From: JABAYQ01 sp049890095
GTDB lineage: Bacteria; Bacteroidota; Bacteroidia; Flavobacteriales; UBA7312
Direction: 5' to 3'
Assembly (NCBI GenBank): GCA_049890095.1
Contig: JBMHCD010000009.1
Location: 175,194-239,193 of the forward strand
DNA length: 64,000 bases
In this document: piece after piece, positions 42,666 to 50,898 of the stretch
Layout of the letters: every line of letters starts with the position of its first letter
Position numbering within the stretch: position 1 is the first letter of the stretch
The notes under the pieces: generated by a model
The model's input: the letters and a program-made list of their open reading frames with translations, nothing else
Database searches by the model: none
Told to the model about the DNA's origin: nothing
Position numbers and translations under genes: made by a program

Positions 42666-42673
42666 TACATTTG
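42666..42673 (+). promoter_or_regulatory. -7 box TACATTTG of the thymidine kinase gene
   Basis: TAnnTTTG consensus 34 bases upstream of the proposed TTG start at 42708. Confidence 0.5.
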
Positions 42674-42707
42674 TCAAAATTAAGATTTGTTTTAATATTA
42701 AATCGTT

Positions 42708-43238
42708 TTGCAAAAAGGAAAATTAGAAATTATTTGCGGGTCTATGTTCTCTGGAAAAACAAAAGAACTCATCGAAAGAGCAAACAATGCTATTAAATTG
42801 GGTGAAAAAGTCATTGGATTTAAACCTAAAATTGACAATAGATATCAGTCTAATCAAATCGTTTCGCATAATAAAAACTCGTTTGACTGTGTTATCATTA
42901 AGCAAGCTAGCGATATGATAAACATGAGCAAAGCACATGAGGTTATTATAATAGATGAAATTCAATTCTTTGATTCTACAGTAATAAATGTTTGTCTTGA
43001 GCTAATTAATGACGGAAAAAGAGTTATTGGTGCAGGTCTCGATATGGATTATGAAGGAAACCCTTTTGGTTCAGTACCTCAACTATTGGCTATTGCTGAC
43101 GATATCAAAAAATTAAGAGCAAAATGTATTTGTGGTAATCCAGCAAATATTTCTTATCGATTGATTTCTGAAAAAAAACAAATTTTAATTGGCGAAAAAA
43201 ATGAATACGAACCAAGATGTAGAAATTGTATAAATTAA
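42708..43238 (+). CDS. tdk: thymidine kinase
   Basis: A 176-residue type II thymidine kinase for dTMP salvage. Walker A is CGSMFSGKTKEL (about 10-21), and the catalytic Glu is in IIDEIQFFD. FKPKIDNRY and GAGLDMDYEGNPFG follow. The frame has no ATG before the P-loop: upstream it closes at a stop 9 bases before, so TTG at 42708 is the likely start and the N-terminus is short. The zinc site is odd: the last pair is CRNC as usual, but the first pair reads C-I-C instead of the usual C-x-x-C. alr follows after 6 bases. Confidence 0.88.
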   Translation: MQKGKLEIICGSMFSGKTKELIERANNAIKLGEKVIGFKPKIDNRYQSNQIVSHNKNSFDCVIIKQASDMINMSKAHEVIIIDEIQFFDSTVINVCLELINDGKRVIGAGLDMDYEGNPFGSVPQLLAIADDIKKLRAKCICGNPANISYRLISEKKQILIGEKNEYEPRCRNCIN

Positions 43239-43244
43239 AAAATA

Positions 43245-44324
43245 ATGAAAACAATTCATGAAACTAATTTATATGTAGACTTAGCTCAACTAGAAAGAAA
43301 TTTTAACTATCTAAAATCTCTTACCAAAAAAAATACTAAAATAATAGCCGTAGTGAAAGCCTTTGCGTACGGAATGGGTGACGTCGAAATTTCTAAAAAA
43401 CTAGAATCTTTAGGAGTTGATGCCTTATGGGTTGCAGATTTTGATGAAGGTGTAAACCTTAGATTGAATGGAATTGAAGCACCAATAATAATAGCAAACC
43501 CAGGAATAAAAAGCTATGAAACTATCATAAAATATCGTTTAGAACCCGTTGTTTACAACCATAAAACACTAGATATTTTTGCACAATCAGGTGCTTCAAT
43601 AAATATTCATTTAAAACTTAATAGCGGGATGAATAGATATGGTTTTGAAGTCCATGAAGTCGATTCTATTTTGAATACTTTAGATCTAAATCCTAACTTA
43701 AACCTTTCTTCCATATGTTCTCACCTATCTTCTAGTGACAGTGAATCTCTGGATGATTTTAGCCATCAACAGATAAACGTATTTAGAGATACTTGCTCAA
43801 AAATTAAATTAAAACTAGGGAAAAACATACATACACATATTATGAATAGTAACGGATTACTCCGTTTTGAAGATACAAATGATGCCGTACGAATGGGAAT
43901 CGCTCTATATGGAATTAGTGAAAACCCAAATCTTCAACAAATTTGTTGTTTAGAAAGTACTATTTCACAGTTAAGAAAAATTGACGAAAATCAGATTGTA
44001 GGCTACAACAATTCTTATGTCTCAAATAAAAAAATATCTGTTGCAATAATTCCTATTGGATATGCTGATGGAATAAACAGAAGGCAAGGAATGGGAAAAA
44101 GTACAGTGGTAGTAAATGGCACTCATTGTTCTATTATTGGTCAAATTAGCATGGACAGCTTAGCTATTGACGCGTCTGATATACAATGTAAAGAAGGAGA
44201 TAAGGTAATTATTTTTAGCCCCGAACATTCCTTAATTAATATTGCAAAAGAAATAAATACTATTCCCTACGAAATTATGGCAACATTGAATAGACGAATT
44301 AATCGAATTTACTTGGAAGGATAA
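43245..44324 (+). CDS. alr: alanine racemase
   Basis: A 359-residue PLP enzyme making D-alanine for peptidoglycan. The PLP lysine is K38 in AVVKAFAYGMG, and LNSGMNRYGF, SICSHLSSSD, VRMGIALYGI and the catalytic Tyr of IPIGYADGINRR follow. GQISMDSLAID is the C-terminal substrate motif. In some Bacteroidota the racemase is fused to MurF; here it is free-standing. It follows tdk by 6 bases, and its last 16 bases overlap the convergent O-antigen ligase-like gene. Confidence 0.93.
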   Translation: MKTIHETNLYVDLAQLERNFNYLKSLTKKNTKIIAVVKAFAYGMGDVEISKKLESLGVDALWVADFDEGVNLRLNGIEAPIIIANPGIKSYETIIKYRLEPVVYNHKTLDIFAQSGASINIHLKLNSGMNRYGFEVHEVDSILNTLDLNPNLNLSSICSHLSSSDSESLDDFSHQQINVFRDTCSKIKLKLGKNIHTHIMNSNGLLRFEDTNDAVRMGIALYGISENPNLQQICCLESTISQLRKIDENQIVGYNNSYVSNKKISVAIIPIGYADGINRRQGMGKSTVVVNGTHCSIIGQISMDSLAIDASDIQCKEGDKVIIFSPEHSLINIAKEINTIPYEIMATLNRRINRIYLEG

Positions 44325-45499
44325 CGACACAATACTAAAGATATAAAAACATATAGGATTGCTGAATTATGATTTTGAAAATAAGAATCGCTAAAAAATG
44401 AAAGTAAGAATAGTATTAAAAAAAAACTTCTAATCCATCGATCGGATAATATAGAATACTCCTTAAACTGAAAATAAAAAATAGATAGCAAAATAAACAA
44501 TCCAACAATTCCTAATTCAAAAAAAACGTATAAAAAATTATTGTGAGGTGTTTTATGCTGACCTTCTAAATTTTTAGAAATCTCAGGACCCAATGTAGAA
44601 AATTGAGATGAAAAACTACCTGTTCCGTAACCCAATAATGGCTGTTTTTTTATTAATTCTAAAGAATAATTCCACAAATTATATCTAACAGAAATAGAAT
44701 TAAAGTTACTTGTTTCAATATTCGAAATGTTTTCTTTTGTTTCTTCAACTCTTCTGTTAAAATCTTCGGAATATTGAATACTTAACACAAAAATACTAGC
44801 AATTAAAGCGAATGTGAATATTAATCCAATTGGCCTTTTTTGAAAAAAATGAAAAGTTAAAAATATTGCTCCTACTAAAAATAATACATGACCAACTCTA
44901 CCTGCTTCTGTAAATAAACTAAAACACATTAAAACTAAAGATAATAACAGAAAAATATTTCTTTTTTTGAATGGTAGTTTAAACAAACTGACAACTACCA
45001 AAAAAATAGAAAAAACTAAAAAAAGGTTATGATAATTGTAACTCATAAAAGCCGAAATATTATAACTATTTGAAAATATATCGTTGACCTTTGTTAGCCT
45101 TGGGATAATATTATAATTAATCAAAAGTGCAATTAATGATGATAGTGACATGGAAATGATAAATCCTGTTATTGCATTTTTCAAATCTTTTTCACAAAAC
45201 TTTAAACTGTACAGAATTGGTAAAAACAGTAATAGCGCTGTTTTTTCAATTATCCATTTTGCATCTTGATGAAAGTCTCCCCACAATAGACCAAACCAAT
45301 AAAAAACAAACAAAATAATTATTGAAAACATCCATTTACTGGACTTAATAGAATACCATTTTTGCTTTAGATTCCCTTCGACTATCCATAAAGCTGAAAT
45401 TAAGAATATTAGGCAATCTGTTATAAAAACAGAAATAGGCATAGAAAAAGCTAATAAAGTAAATAAAACTCCATAAGTTTTCTGAAAACTAATGTTCAT
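44309..45499 (-). CDS. O-antigen ligase/polymerase-like membrane protein
   Basis: A 396-residue protein with about eleven membrane helices. The large periplasmic loop and the following motif NISVRYNLWNYSLELIKKQPLLGYGTGSF, then GQHKTPHNNFLYVFFELGIVGL (the H-N-x-x-L-x-x-x-x-E-x-G pattern), are typical of the Wzy_C/WaaL family, which joins O-antigen or other glycans. Whether it ligates O-antigen to lipid A or polymerises repeat units is not clear. No glycan gene cluster surrounds it. It starts in TAATG overlap with the S41 protease stop (45499), and its end overlaps alr. Confidence 0.8.
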   Translation of the reverse strand: MNISFQKTYGVLFTLLAFSMPISVFITDCLIFLISALWIVEGNLKQKWYSIKSSKWMFSIIILFVFYWFGLLWGDFHQDAKWIIEKTALLLFLPILYSLKFCEKDLKNAITGFIISMSLSSLIALLINYNIIPRLTKVNDIFSNSYNISAFMSYNYHNLFLVFSIFLVVVSLFKLPFKKRNIFLLLSLVLMCFSLFTEAGRVGHVLFLVGAIFLTFHFFQKRPIGLIFTFALIASIFVLSIQYSEDFNRRVEETKENISNIETSNFNSISVRYNLWNYSLELIKKQPLLGYGTGSFSSQFSTLGPEISKNLEGQHKTPHNNFLYVFFELGIVGLFILLSIFYFQFKEYSILSDRWIRSFFLILFLLSFFSDSYFQNHNSAILYVFISLVLCRYPSK

Positions 45500-47160
45500 T
45501 ACTTTATTGTGTCGCCTTTTAAAATCGCTTCAAACTCTAAGGGATTATTTAATAAGTCTATAGCCTGTAGAACCTCATCATCATACTTTATAGCAGAAGC
45601 TAAACTTCCTTCTTGATAAAAATATCGAGTAACAATTTCTGACTCTAACACCTGACTGATTTCGTCTTTAAATCTCATAAGGTCATTGTTTTTAGACGAG
45701 GTCATTTTTAATTCTATAGCTTCCAATTGTTTTTCAAGGTCTTGTATATATTCCTCATCTTCAGCGGTCTCAAATAAATCTTTAATCGCTAGCTCTGTTT
45801 TTGTTTCATACTCATACTCTTTATCATTAAGGTACTGAACAAAATCATTATATAAAATAGAATCTACACTAAATTCTTGAGGTGAACTTATCGTATCATT
45901 TTGTCTGTAAAATTGTGTTGAATAATCAAAGATTAAATTTTTGGAAACTAAACTTCTTAATATATTGCTAAATGGATTTACCTCGACTGAAACATCAGGT
46001 GTCACACCTCCACCATCATAAACTACTCGCCCATTTCTTGTTTTAAAAGCCGTTCTTAAACTATCAGGTGTTCTCCCAACACTTCCGTCATCATTTCTAT
46101 TAGAATAATCAAGAGCCTGAATACACCTTCCACTAGGAATATAGTATTTCGCAGTTGTTACTTTTAACTGAGTATTGTAACTTAATTTTCGAGTTTGCTG
46201 AACTAAACCTTTTCCAAAACTTCTTTGACCCATCACTAGTCCTCGATCAAAATCCTGAATCACTCCAGAAACAATTTCTGAAGCCGAGGCAGACCTCCTG
46301 TTAATTAATACAATTAATGGAATTTCTGTATCTACTGGCTCATATCTAGATTTGTATGTTTTATCCCAATCTTCTATTTTACCTTGAGTTTCTACAATAA
46401 CTTCTCCTTTATCAACAAAAATGTTTGCTGTATTTATAGCCTCATTCAATAATCCTCCTGGATTTCCTCTTAAGTCTAAAATTAAGCCTTTTAATTCTTG
46501 CTCTCGGCTCAACTCATTATATGCCTGAATAACTTCTTTACTAACATTTCTTGTAAAAGAACGCATTCTTATATATGCAATTCCATCATCAACTAATGCT
46601 GAGTAAGGTATACTACTAACCTTTATTTCCTCTCTTGTAATAGTTACCTCAAAAGGTTTGTCTACTCCTTTTCGTTCTATAAGCACTTTTACATCAGTAT
46701 TAGCCTGACCTTTTAAAATTTTACTAACGTCTTCAGTAGATTTTCCTTTGGCAGAGTTTCCTTCAATTTCTAAAATCTTATCTCCTGCTTTTAATCCTGC
46801 TTTGTCGGCAGGAAAACCAAAGTAAGGCTCTCTTATGTGAACATATTCGTCTCTACTCATTATTATAGCTCCTATACCTCCATACTCACCAGTAGTCATA
46901 AATTCAAAATCTTCTTGTTCTGACTCAGGAATAAAAGTAGTATACGGGTCTAATGATTCCAACATTGCGTCTATGGCTGTGTTCATGAGTTCGCCCGAAT
47001 CTATTTCATCAACGTATAAAATATTCAACTCTTTAAAAAGGGTTGAAAAAATGTCTAAATTTTTAGAAATTTCAAAAAAGTTTTCTGAAAAACCTAACGA
47101 TAATAATGATCCTATAGCTATAGTTACTACTATCAAATACTTTTTTAACTTATTTATCAT
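45499..47160 (-). CDS. S41-family C-terminal processing peptidase, first copy
   Basis: A 553-residue tail-specific protease. One N-terminal membrane or signal segment (5-22) is followed by a PDZ domain at about 95-170 (GEYGGIGAII ... GLKAGDKILEIEGNSA). The S41 catalytic core holds DLRGNPGG (229-236), the Ser within RSASASEIVSG (289-299) and K317 in SFGKGLVQ. The C-terminal 120 residues are charged and helical. It probably processes periplasmic or outer-membrane proteins. A second S41 enzyme is at 59779. It starts 3 bases after yidD. Confidence 0.92.
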   Translation of the reverse strand: MINKLKKYLIVVTIAIGSLLSLGFSENFFEISKNLDIFSTLFKELNILYVDEIDSGELMNTAIDAMLESLDPYTTFIPESEQEDFEFMTTGEYGGIGAIIMSRDEYVHIREPYFGFPADKAGLKAGDKILEIEGNSAKGKSTEDVSKILKGQANTDVKVLIERKGVDKPFEVTITREEIKVSSIPYSALVDDGIAYIRMRSFTRNVSKEVIQAYNELSREQELKGLILDLRGNPGGLLNEAINTANIFVDKGEVIVETQGKIEDWDKTYKSRYEPVDTEIPLIVLINRRSASASEIVSGVIQDFDRGLVMGQRSFGKGLVQQTRKLSYNTQLKVTTAKYYIPSGRCIQALDYSNRNDDGSVGRTPDSLRTAFKTRNGRVVYDGGGVTPDVSVEVNPFSNILRSLVSKNLIFDYSTQFYRQNDTISSPQEFSVDSILYNDFVQYLNDKEYEYETKTELAIKDLFETAEDEEYIQDLEKQLEAIELKMTSSKNNDLMRFKDEISQVLESEIVTRYFYQEGSLASAIKYDDEVLQAIDLLNNPLEFEAILKGDTIK

Positions 47161-47163
47161 ATT

Positions 47164-47385
47164 TTAAGGTATTGGGTCATGTCCGTGCCCTCCCCATGGA
47201 TGACAACTAATAATTCTTTTTAATGTTAGCCAAGTTCCTTTATATGGGCCAAATTTTTTAATCGCCTGTAATCCATATTCAGAACATGTTGGAATAAATC
47301 TACATCTAGGCGAAGTCAGAGGAGAAATTGCACCTTTATAAAACAATATCAATGATCGAATTAAAAATGATAAGACATTTCTCAT
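47164..47385 (-). CDS. yidD: membrane protein insertion efficiency factor YidD
   Basis: A 73-residue protein with an amphipathic N-terminal helix and the complete YidD core: YKGAISPLTSPRCRFIPTCS, YGLQAIKKFGPYKGTWLTLKRI and CHPWGGHGHDP. It assists YidC-dependent insertion at the inner membrane. It follows rnpA with an ATGA overlap (47382-47385), the classical arrangement, although rpmH and yidC are not beside it here. Confidence 0.95.
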   Translation of the reverse strand: MRNVLSFLIRSLILFYKGAISPLTSPRCRFIPTCSEYGLQAIKKFGPYKGTWLTLKRIISCHPWGGHGHDPIP

Positions 47386-47759
47386 AATTTAGAGACTAAA
47401 CGTTGTAAAGTTAAACATATTTTATTTTCTATTTCCTTATAATCTAATAACTGATTAGAAGTATATAAAATAACTAAGTCTACCGATTTTTCCTTCGATT
47501 TTAATTTACTTTCTAATTCTTCTTTGTTCTTTCTAAAACTCTCTCTTATTAAACGTTTAATTTTGTTCCTATGACATGCTTTGGATAGCTTTTTCTTTGG
47601 CACACTAATAAGTGTTTGTAAAGACGGAGATGTTTGTTTACTATTTTTCCAGATAAACTTAAATGGGTATACAAAAAGAGTCTGACCCTCATCAAACAAA
47701 GAATCTATTCTGTTTTGATCGCATAATTTCTCAGCTTTATTAAACTGATAGACTGTCAT
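47382..47759 (-). CDS. rnpA: ribonuclease P protein component
   Basis: A 125-residue basic protein that, with the RnpB RNA, removes the 5' leader of pre-tRNAs. The RNR-type motif KACHRNKIKRLIRESFRKNK is clear, and VSVPKKKLSK-like sequence (ISVPKKKLSKACHR) precedes it. rpmH, the usual upstream neighbour, is absent; hemD lies upstream by 29 bases. It overlaps yidD by ATGA. Confidence 0.92.
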   Translation of the reverse strand: MTVYQFNKAEKLCDQNRIDSLFDEGQTLFVYPFKFIWKNSKQTSPSLQTLISVPKKKLSKACHRNKIKRLIRESFRKNKEELESKLKSKEKSVDLVILYTSNQLLDYKEIENKICLTLQRLVSKL

Positions 47760-47788
47760 CTTTGAAAAGTTTATTCAAAAAAGATAAA

Positions 47789-48544
47789 TTATCGCTTATT
47801 TACCTTTTTTATGTACTGGTCAATTGCCATAGTCATAGAAGGTGATTCTGGACTTGGAGCCTTTATATCTAAACGTAAACCATGATCTTCAACTGCCTTT
47901 TTGGTAGTTGATCCGAATGCCGCTATACGAGTATCATTTTGCTTGAAATCTGGAAAATTCTGATATAATGACTTTATTCCTGATGGACTGTAAAAAACTA
48001 AGATATCATAAAAAACATTTTCCAAATTCGATAAATCACTACAAACAGTTCTATACATTATGGATTTAGTAAAATCAAACTTTTGTTCAGTCAAAAATTC
48101 TGGAATGCTCTCTTTTAAAATATCAGAACAAGGTAATAGAAATTTACATTCTTTGTGTTTTTTAAACAAGGGCAAAAGGTCTTCAATCTTTTGCTTACCA
48201 ATAAATACCTTCCTTTTTCTATAGGTAATATACTTTTGTAAATAATAAGCAATCGCTTCAGAAACACAGAAATACTTCATTTCTTCTGGAACAGTGATTC
48301 GTGTTGCTTCACACATTCTGAAGAAATGATCCATCGAATTTTTACTCGTAAAAATAACTGCATTATGACTTAGTATACTGATTTTCTGCTGTCTAAATTC
48401 TTTTGCCGTTAATCCCTCTACATGAATAAAGGGACGAAAGTCAATTTTTACTTTGCAACGCTTTGCTAAATCGAAATACGGAGATTTATCCGACTCCGGT
48501 TTTGGTTGAGAAACCAATATAGTTTTAACTCTTTTATCTTTCAA
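47789..48544 (-). CDS. hemD: uroporphyrinogen-III synthase family protein
   Basis: A 251-residue HemD-fold protein that would close hydroxymethylbilane to uroporphyrinogen III in heme synthesis. Bacteroidota-type blocks are present: VKTILVSQPKPESDKSPYFDL at the start, FRPFIHVEGLTAKEFR, AVIFTSKNSMDHFF, MKYFCVSEAIAYYLQKY and YDILVFYSPSGIKSLYQNFPDF. The start is TTG at 48544; no ATG fits the conserved N-terminus. The DUF4271 gene precedes it by 28 bases, as in related genomes. Confidence 0.88.
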   Translation of the reverse strand: MKDKRVKTILVSQPKPESDKSPYFDLAKRCKVKIDFRPFIHVEGLTAKEFRQQKISILSHNAVIFTSKNSMDHFFRMCEATRITVPEEMKYFCVSEAIAYYLQKYITYRKRKVFIGKQKIEDLLPLFKKHKECKFLLPCSDILKESIPEFLTEQKFDFTKSIMYRTVCSDLSNLENVFYDILVFYSPSGIKSLYQNFPDFKQNDTRIAAFGSTTKKAVEDHGLRLDIKAPSPESPSMTMAIDQYIKKVNKR

Positions 48545-48572
48545 TGCTAACTCAATTTAACTTTTTTAGAAA

Positions 48573-49217
48573 CTAAAAAAACATGGTTATAAATAATATG
48601 AATGGTAAAAATTCAAGAAGGCAAAGATATACAATTAAGTGCGTTTTGGAAATAGATGATTTAAAAAAACTCAAATATATTGTTCTCACACATTTTAAAA
48701 TAAATAAAATAACAAACAAATAAAGTGTTAATTTGGTAAGTACTTGCTGATCAAAATTAGAATATATGGATAAAATTACAAATGGAAATAAAACAACTCC
48801 GCCAACTATTTCAACTAAAAAAGCATGAAACAATGCAACATCAAAAAATGAAGGTTTTTCAAATAAAAAACCTGTAAACTTGACTAAAATAATTTTTGCT
48901 AAAAAGAAAATTGAAATTATAAAAGAAAAAAAAGCAAAGTTCGACCATTGCCAAGAAGTAGCGTCATTTACCAATGGATGCGACATTACCAAAGATAAAA
49001 CCAAAATAAAAATTGGTAAAAGCAAAATCGAAATCAATTGAGAGTTAGTCTCTCTTAAAAATTGATTGGAAGATTTTTGAGAAATTACTGCTCGTAAAAT
49101 CAAATTAAATTGTTTACCAAATTGAACATTAATAATTCCGAAATAGCAAAAAATAAATAGATTAATTATAAAAACCCATTCAGAAATTATACCATTATCT
49201 TTAAGTAAGACTTCCAA
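48573..49217 (-). CDS. DUF4271 membrane protein
   Basis: A 214-residue protein with about six membrane helices (from VFIINLFIFCYFGIINV to LEFLPFILFITMFF). The sequence FGKQFNLILRAVISQKSSNQFLRE after the first helix is typical of DUF4271. Function unknown. Its conserved place before hemD suggests a role linked to heme or to the envelope. It begins 1 base after the cytochrome c lipoprotein stop, so the three genes may form one operon. Confidence 0.8.
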   Translation of the reverse strand: MEVLLKDNGIISEWVFIINLFIFCYFGIINVQFGKQFNLILRAVISQKSSNQFLRETNSQLISILLLPIFILVLSLVMSHPLVNDATSWQWSNFAFFSFIISIFFLAKIILVKFTGFLFEKPSFFDVALFHAFLVEIVGGVVLFPFVILSIYSNFDQQVLTKLTLYLFVILFILKCVRTIYLSFFKSSISKTHLIVYLCLLEFLPFILFITMFF

Positions 49218-49218
49218 T

Positions 49219-49569
49219 TTATTGAGGGTAGTCGTTGTTTATCCAATTTGTTAATTTTTCAATCTCTAGAGTAGTTAAACTTTGAGGGGGAGGCATTCTA
49301 TAAAATGGATCAGTTGAAGAAATTCGATATATAAATTCTTGAGCCGAATTGTCTAATGCTAATTTTAAATCTGAATAAGATGTGTAAACTCCTGAACTTT
49401 CAGCATTTCCACCAACAGAATGACAACCTGTACAATTAACATCGATAATTGATTTAACAGAAGCATAAGTCTTTACATTAGGATCATCGACTACGATTGG
49501 CTCTTCTTCTTGATCACAAGAACACAAAACCATCAATATCAAAAATAAAAAGTAAATTGATTCTTTCAT
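49219..49569 (-). CDS. small c-type cytochrome lipoprotein
   Basis: A 116-residue protein. The signal peptide with lipobox (YFLFLILMVLCSC) implies a lipid-anchored protein on the periplasmic side or outer membrane. A heme c site CTGCH is near 55-59, and a distal Met ligand is likely in YRMPPPQS near 92-98. The last segment, LTTLEIEKLTNWINNDYPQ, is the usual C-terminal helix of this cytochrome family, seen often in Bacteroidota and Planctomycetes. The electron partner is unknown. It precedes DUF4271 and hemD on the same strand. Confidence 0.85.
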   Translation of the reverse strand: MKESIYFLFLILMVLCSCDQEEEPIVVDDPNVKTYASVKSIIDVNCTGCHSVGGNAESSGVYTSYSDLKLALDNSAQEFIYRISSTDPFYRMPPPQSLTTLEIEKLTNWINNDYPQ

Positions 49570-49616
49570 AATAGCTGATTTTTATGCAATTTACCCATTA
49601 ATAATAAATTATTCAA

Positions 49617-49624
49617 TAATTTTG
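49617..49624 (+). promoter_or_regulatory. -7 box TAATTTTG of the acyl-CoA dehydrogenase gene
   Basis: TAnnTTTG consensus 22 bases before the ATG at 49647. Confidence 0.55.
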
Positions 49625-49646
49625 TACCACTAAATACAATTACAAG

Positions 49647-50825
49647 ATGTCAAAAGATTTATTTCAAGCTCCAGATTATTTTCACTTAGATGAATTACTT
49701 TCTGAAGAACATATATTGGTTCGTGATGCAGCTCGTGACTGGGTTAAACGTTCCGTTTCGCCTATTATAGAAGATGCATGCCAAGAAGCAAAATTTCCAA
49801 AACAAATTATTGGTGGGTTAGCTGAAATTGGTGCTTTCGGTCCGTATATTCCTATGGAGTATGGAGGAGCCGGTCTAGATCAAATATCGTATGGACTAAT
49901 CATGCAAGAACTTGAAAGAGGAGACAGTGGTGTAAGGTCTACAGCATCTGTTCAATCATCTTTAGTTATGTATCCTATCTTTAAATATGGTTCCGAAGAG
50001 CAAAGAAAAAAGTATTTGCCAAAATTAGCAAGCGGAGAGATGGTAGGGTGCTTTGGTTTGACCGAGCCTGACTTTGGATCAAATCCAGGAGGTATGGTTA
50101 CTCACTTTAAAGACATGGGAGACCATTACTTGCTAAATGGTGCTAAACTATGGATTTCAAACTCTCCATTTGCCGACATCGCTATCGTTTGGGCTAAAAA
50201 TGAAGAAGGTAGAATTAAAGGTTTAATTGTTGAAAGAGGAATGGAAGGGTTTACTACTCCAGAAACTCATGGAAAGTGGAGTTTAAGAGCTTCTGCAACC
50301 GGAGAACTTGTTTTTGATAACGTCAAAGTGCCAAAACAAAATTTATTACCTAATAAAGATGGTTTAGGCGCTCCTCTTGGCTGTTTGGACTCTGCAAGAT
50401 ACGGAATTGCTTGGGGAACAATTGGAGCAGCTATGGACTGTTATGACAGTGCATTAAGATATGCTAAAGAAAGAAAACAATTTGGAAAACCAATTGCAGG
50501 CTTCCAACTTCAGCAAAAGAAGTTAGCAGAAATGATTACGGAAATTACTAAAGCACAATTTATTACTTGGCGACTTGGGGTACTAAGAAATGAAGGTAGA
50601 GCTACTTCTGCACAAATATCAATGTGCAAAAGAAATAATGTCGAAATGGCTCTTAAAATTGCAAGAGAAGCTCGACAAATTTTAGGTGGTATGGGTATTA
50701 CTGGAGAATACCCTATCATGAGACACATGATGAACTTAGAATCTGTCGTTACCTATGAAGGTACTCACGATATTCATTTGCTGATTACAGGTTTAGATAT
50801 TACAGGCGAAAATGCTTTTGTATAA
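49647..50825 (+). CDS. acyl-CoA dehydrogenase, glutaryl-CoA dehydrogenase type
   Basis: A 392-residue FAD-dependent enzyme. FAD and substrate motifs are CFGLTEPDFGSNPGGM, LNGAKLWISNSPFADI and WSLRASATGELVFDNV. The catalytic Glu is E371 in VVTYEGTHDIHLL. The sequence TYEGTHDIH and the ERGDSGVRSTASVQSSLVM stretch are characteristic of glutaryl-CoA dehydrogenase, which oxidises and decarboxylates glutaryl-CoA from lysine and tryptophan breakdown. It is monocistronic with its own -7 box and terminator. Tryptophan dioxygenase at 24859 belongs to a pathway that can end here. Confidence 0.88.
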   Translation: MSKDLFQAPDYFHLDELLSEEHILVRDAARDWVKRSVSPIIEDACQEAKFPKQIIGGLAEIGAFGPYIPMEYGGAGLDQISYGLIMQELERGDSGVRSTASVQSSLVMYPIFKYGSEEQRKKYLPKLASGEMVGCFGLTEPDFGSNPGGMVTHFKDMGDHYLLNGAKLWISNSPFADIAIVWAKNEEGRIKGLIVERGMEGFTTPETHGKWSLRASATGELVFDNVKVPKQNLLPNKDGLGAPLGCLDSARYGIAWGTIGAAMDCYDSALRYAKERKQFGKPIAGFQLQQKKLAEMITEITKAQFITWRLGVLRNEGRATSAQISMCKRNNVEMALKIAREARQILGGMGITGEYPIMRHMMNLESVVTYEGTHDIHLLITGLDITGENAFV

Positions 50826-50845
50826 ACCTCGATTATTGTAAACAT

Positions 50846-50878
50846 AAAAAAAGGCTTCTAAAATTAGAAGCCTTTTTT
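50846..50878. terminator. bidirectional terminator between the acyl-CoA dehydrogenase gene and nrdA
   Basis: Arms AAAAAAAGGCTTCT (50846-50859) and AGAAGCCTTTTTT (50866-50878) with a 6-base loop. The flanking A and T runs serve both convergent genes. Confidence 0.88.
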
Positions 50879-50898
50879 ATTATCAATTTTATTATAGC

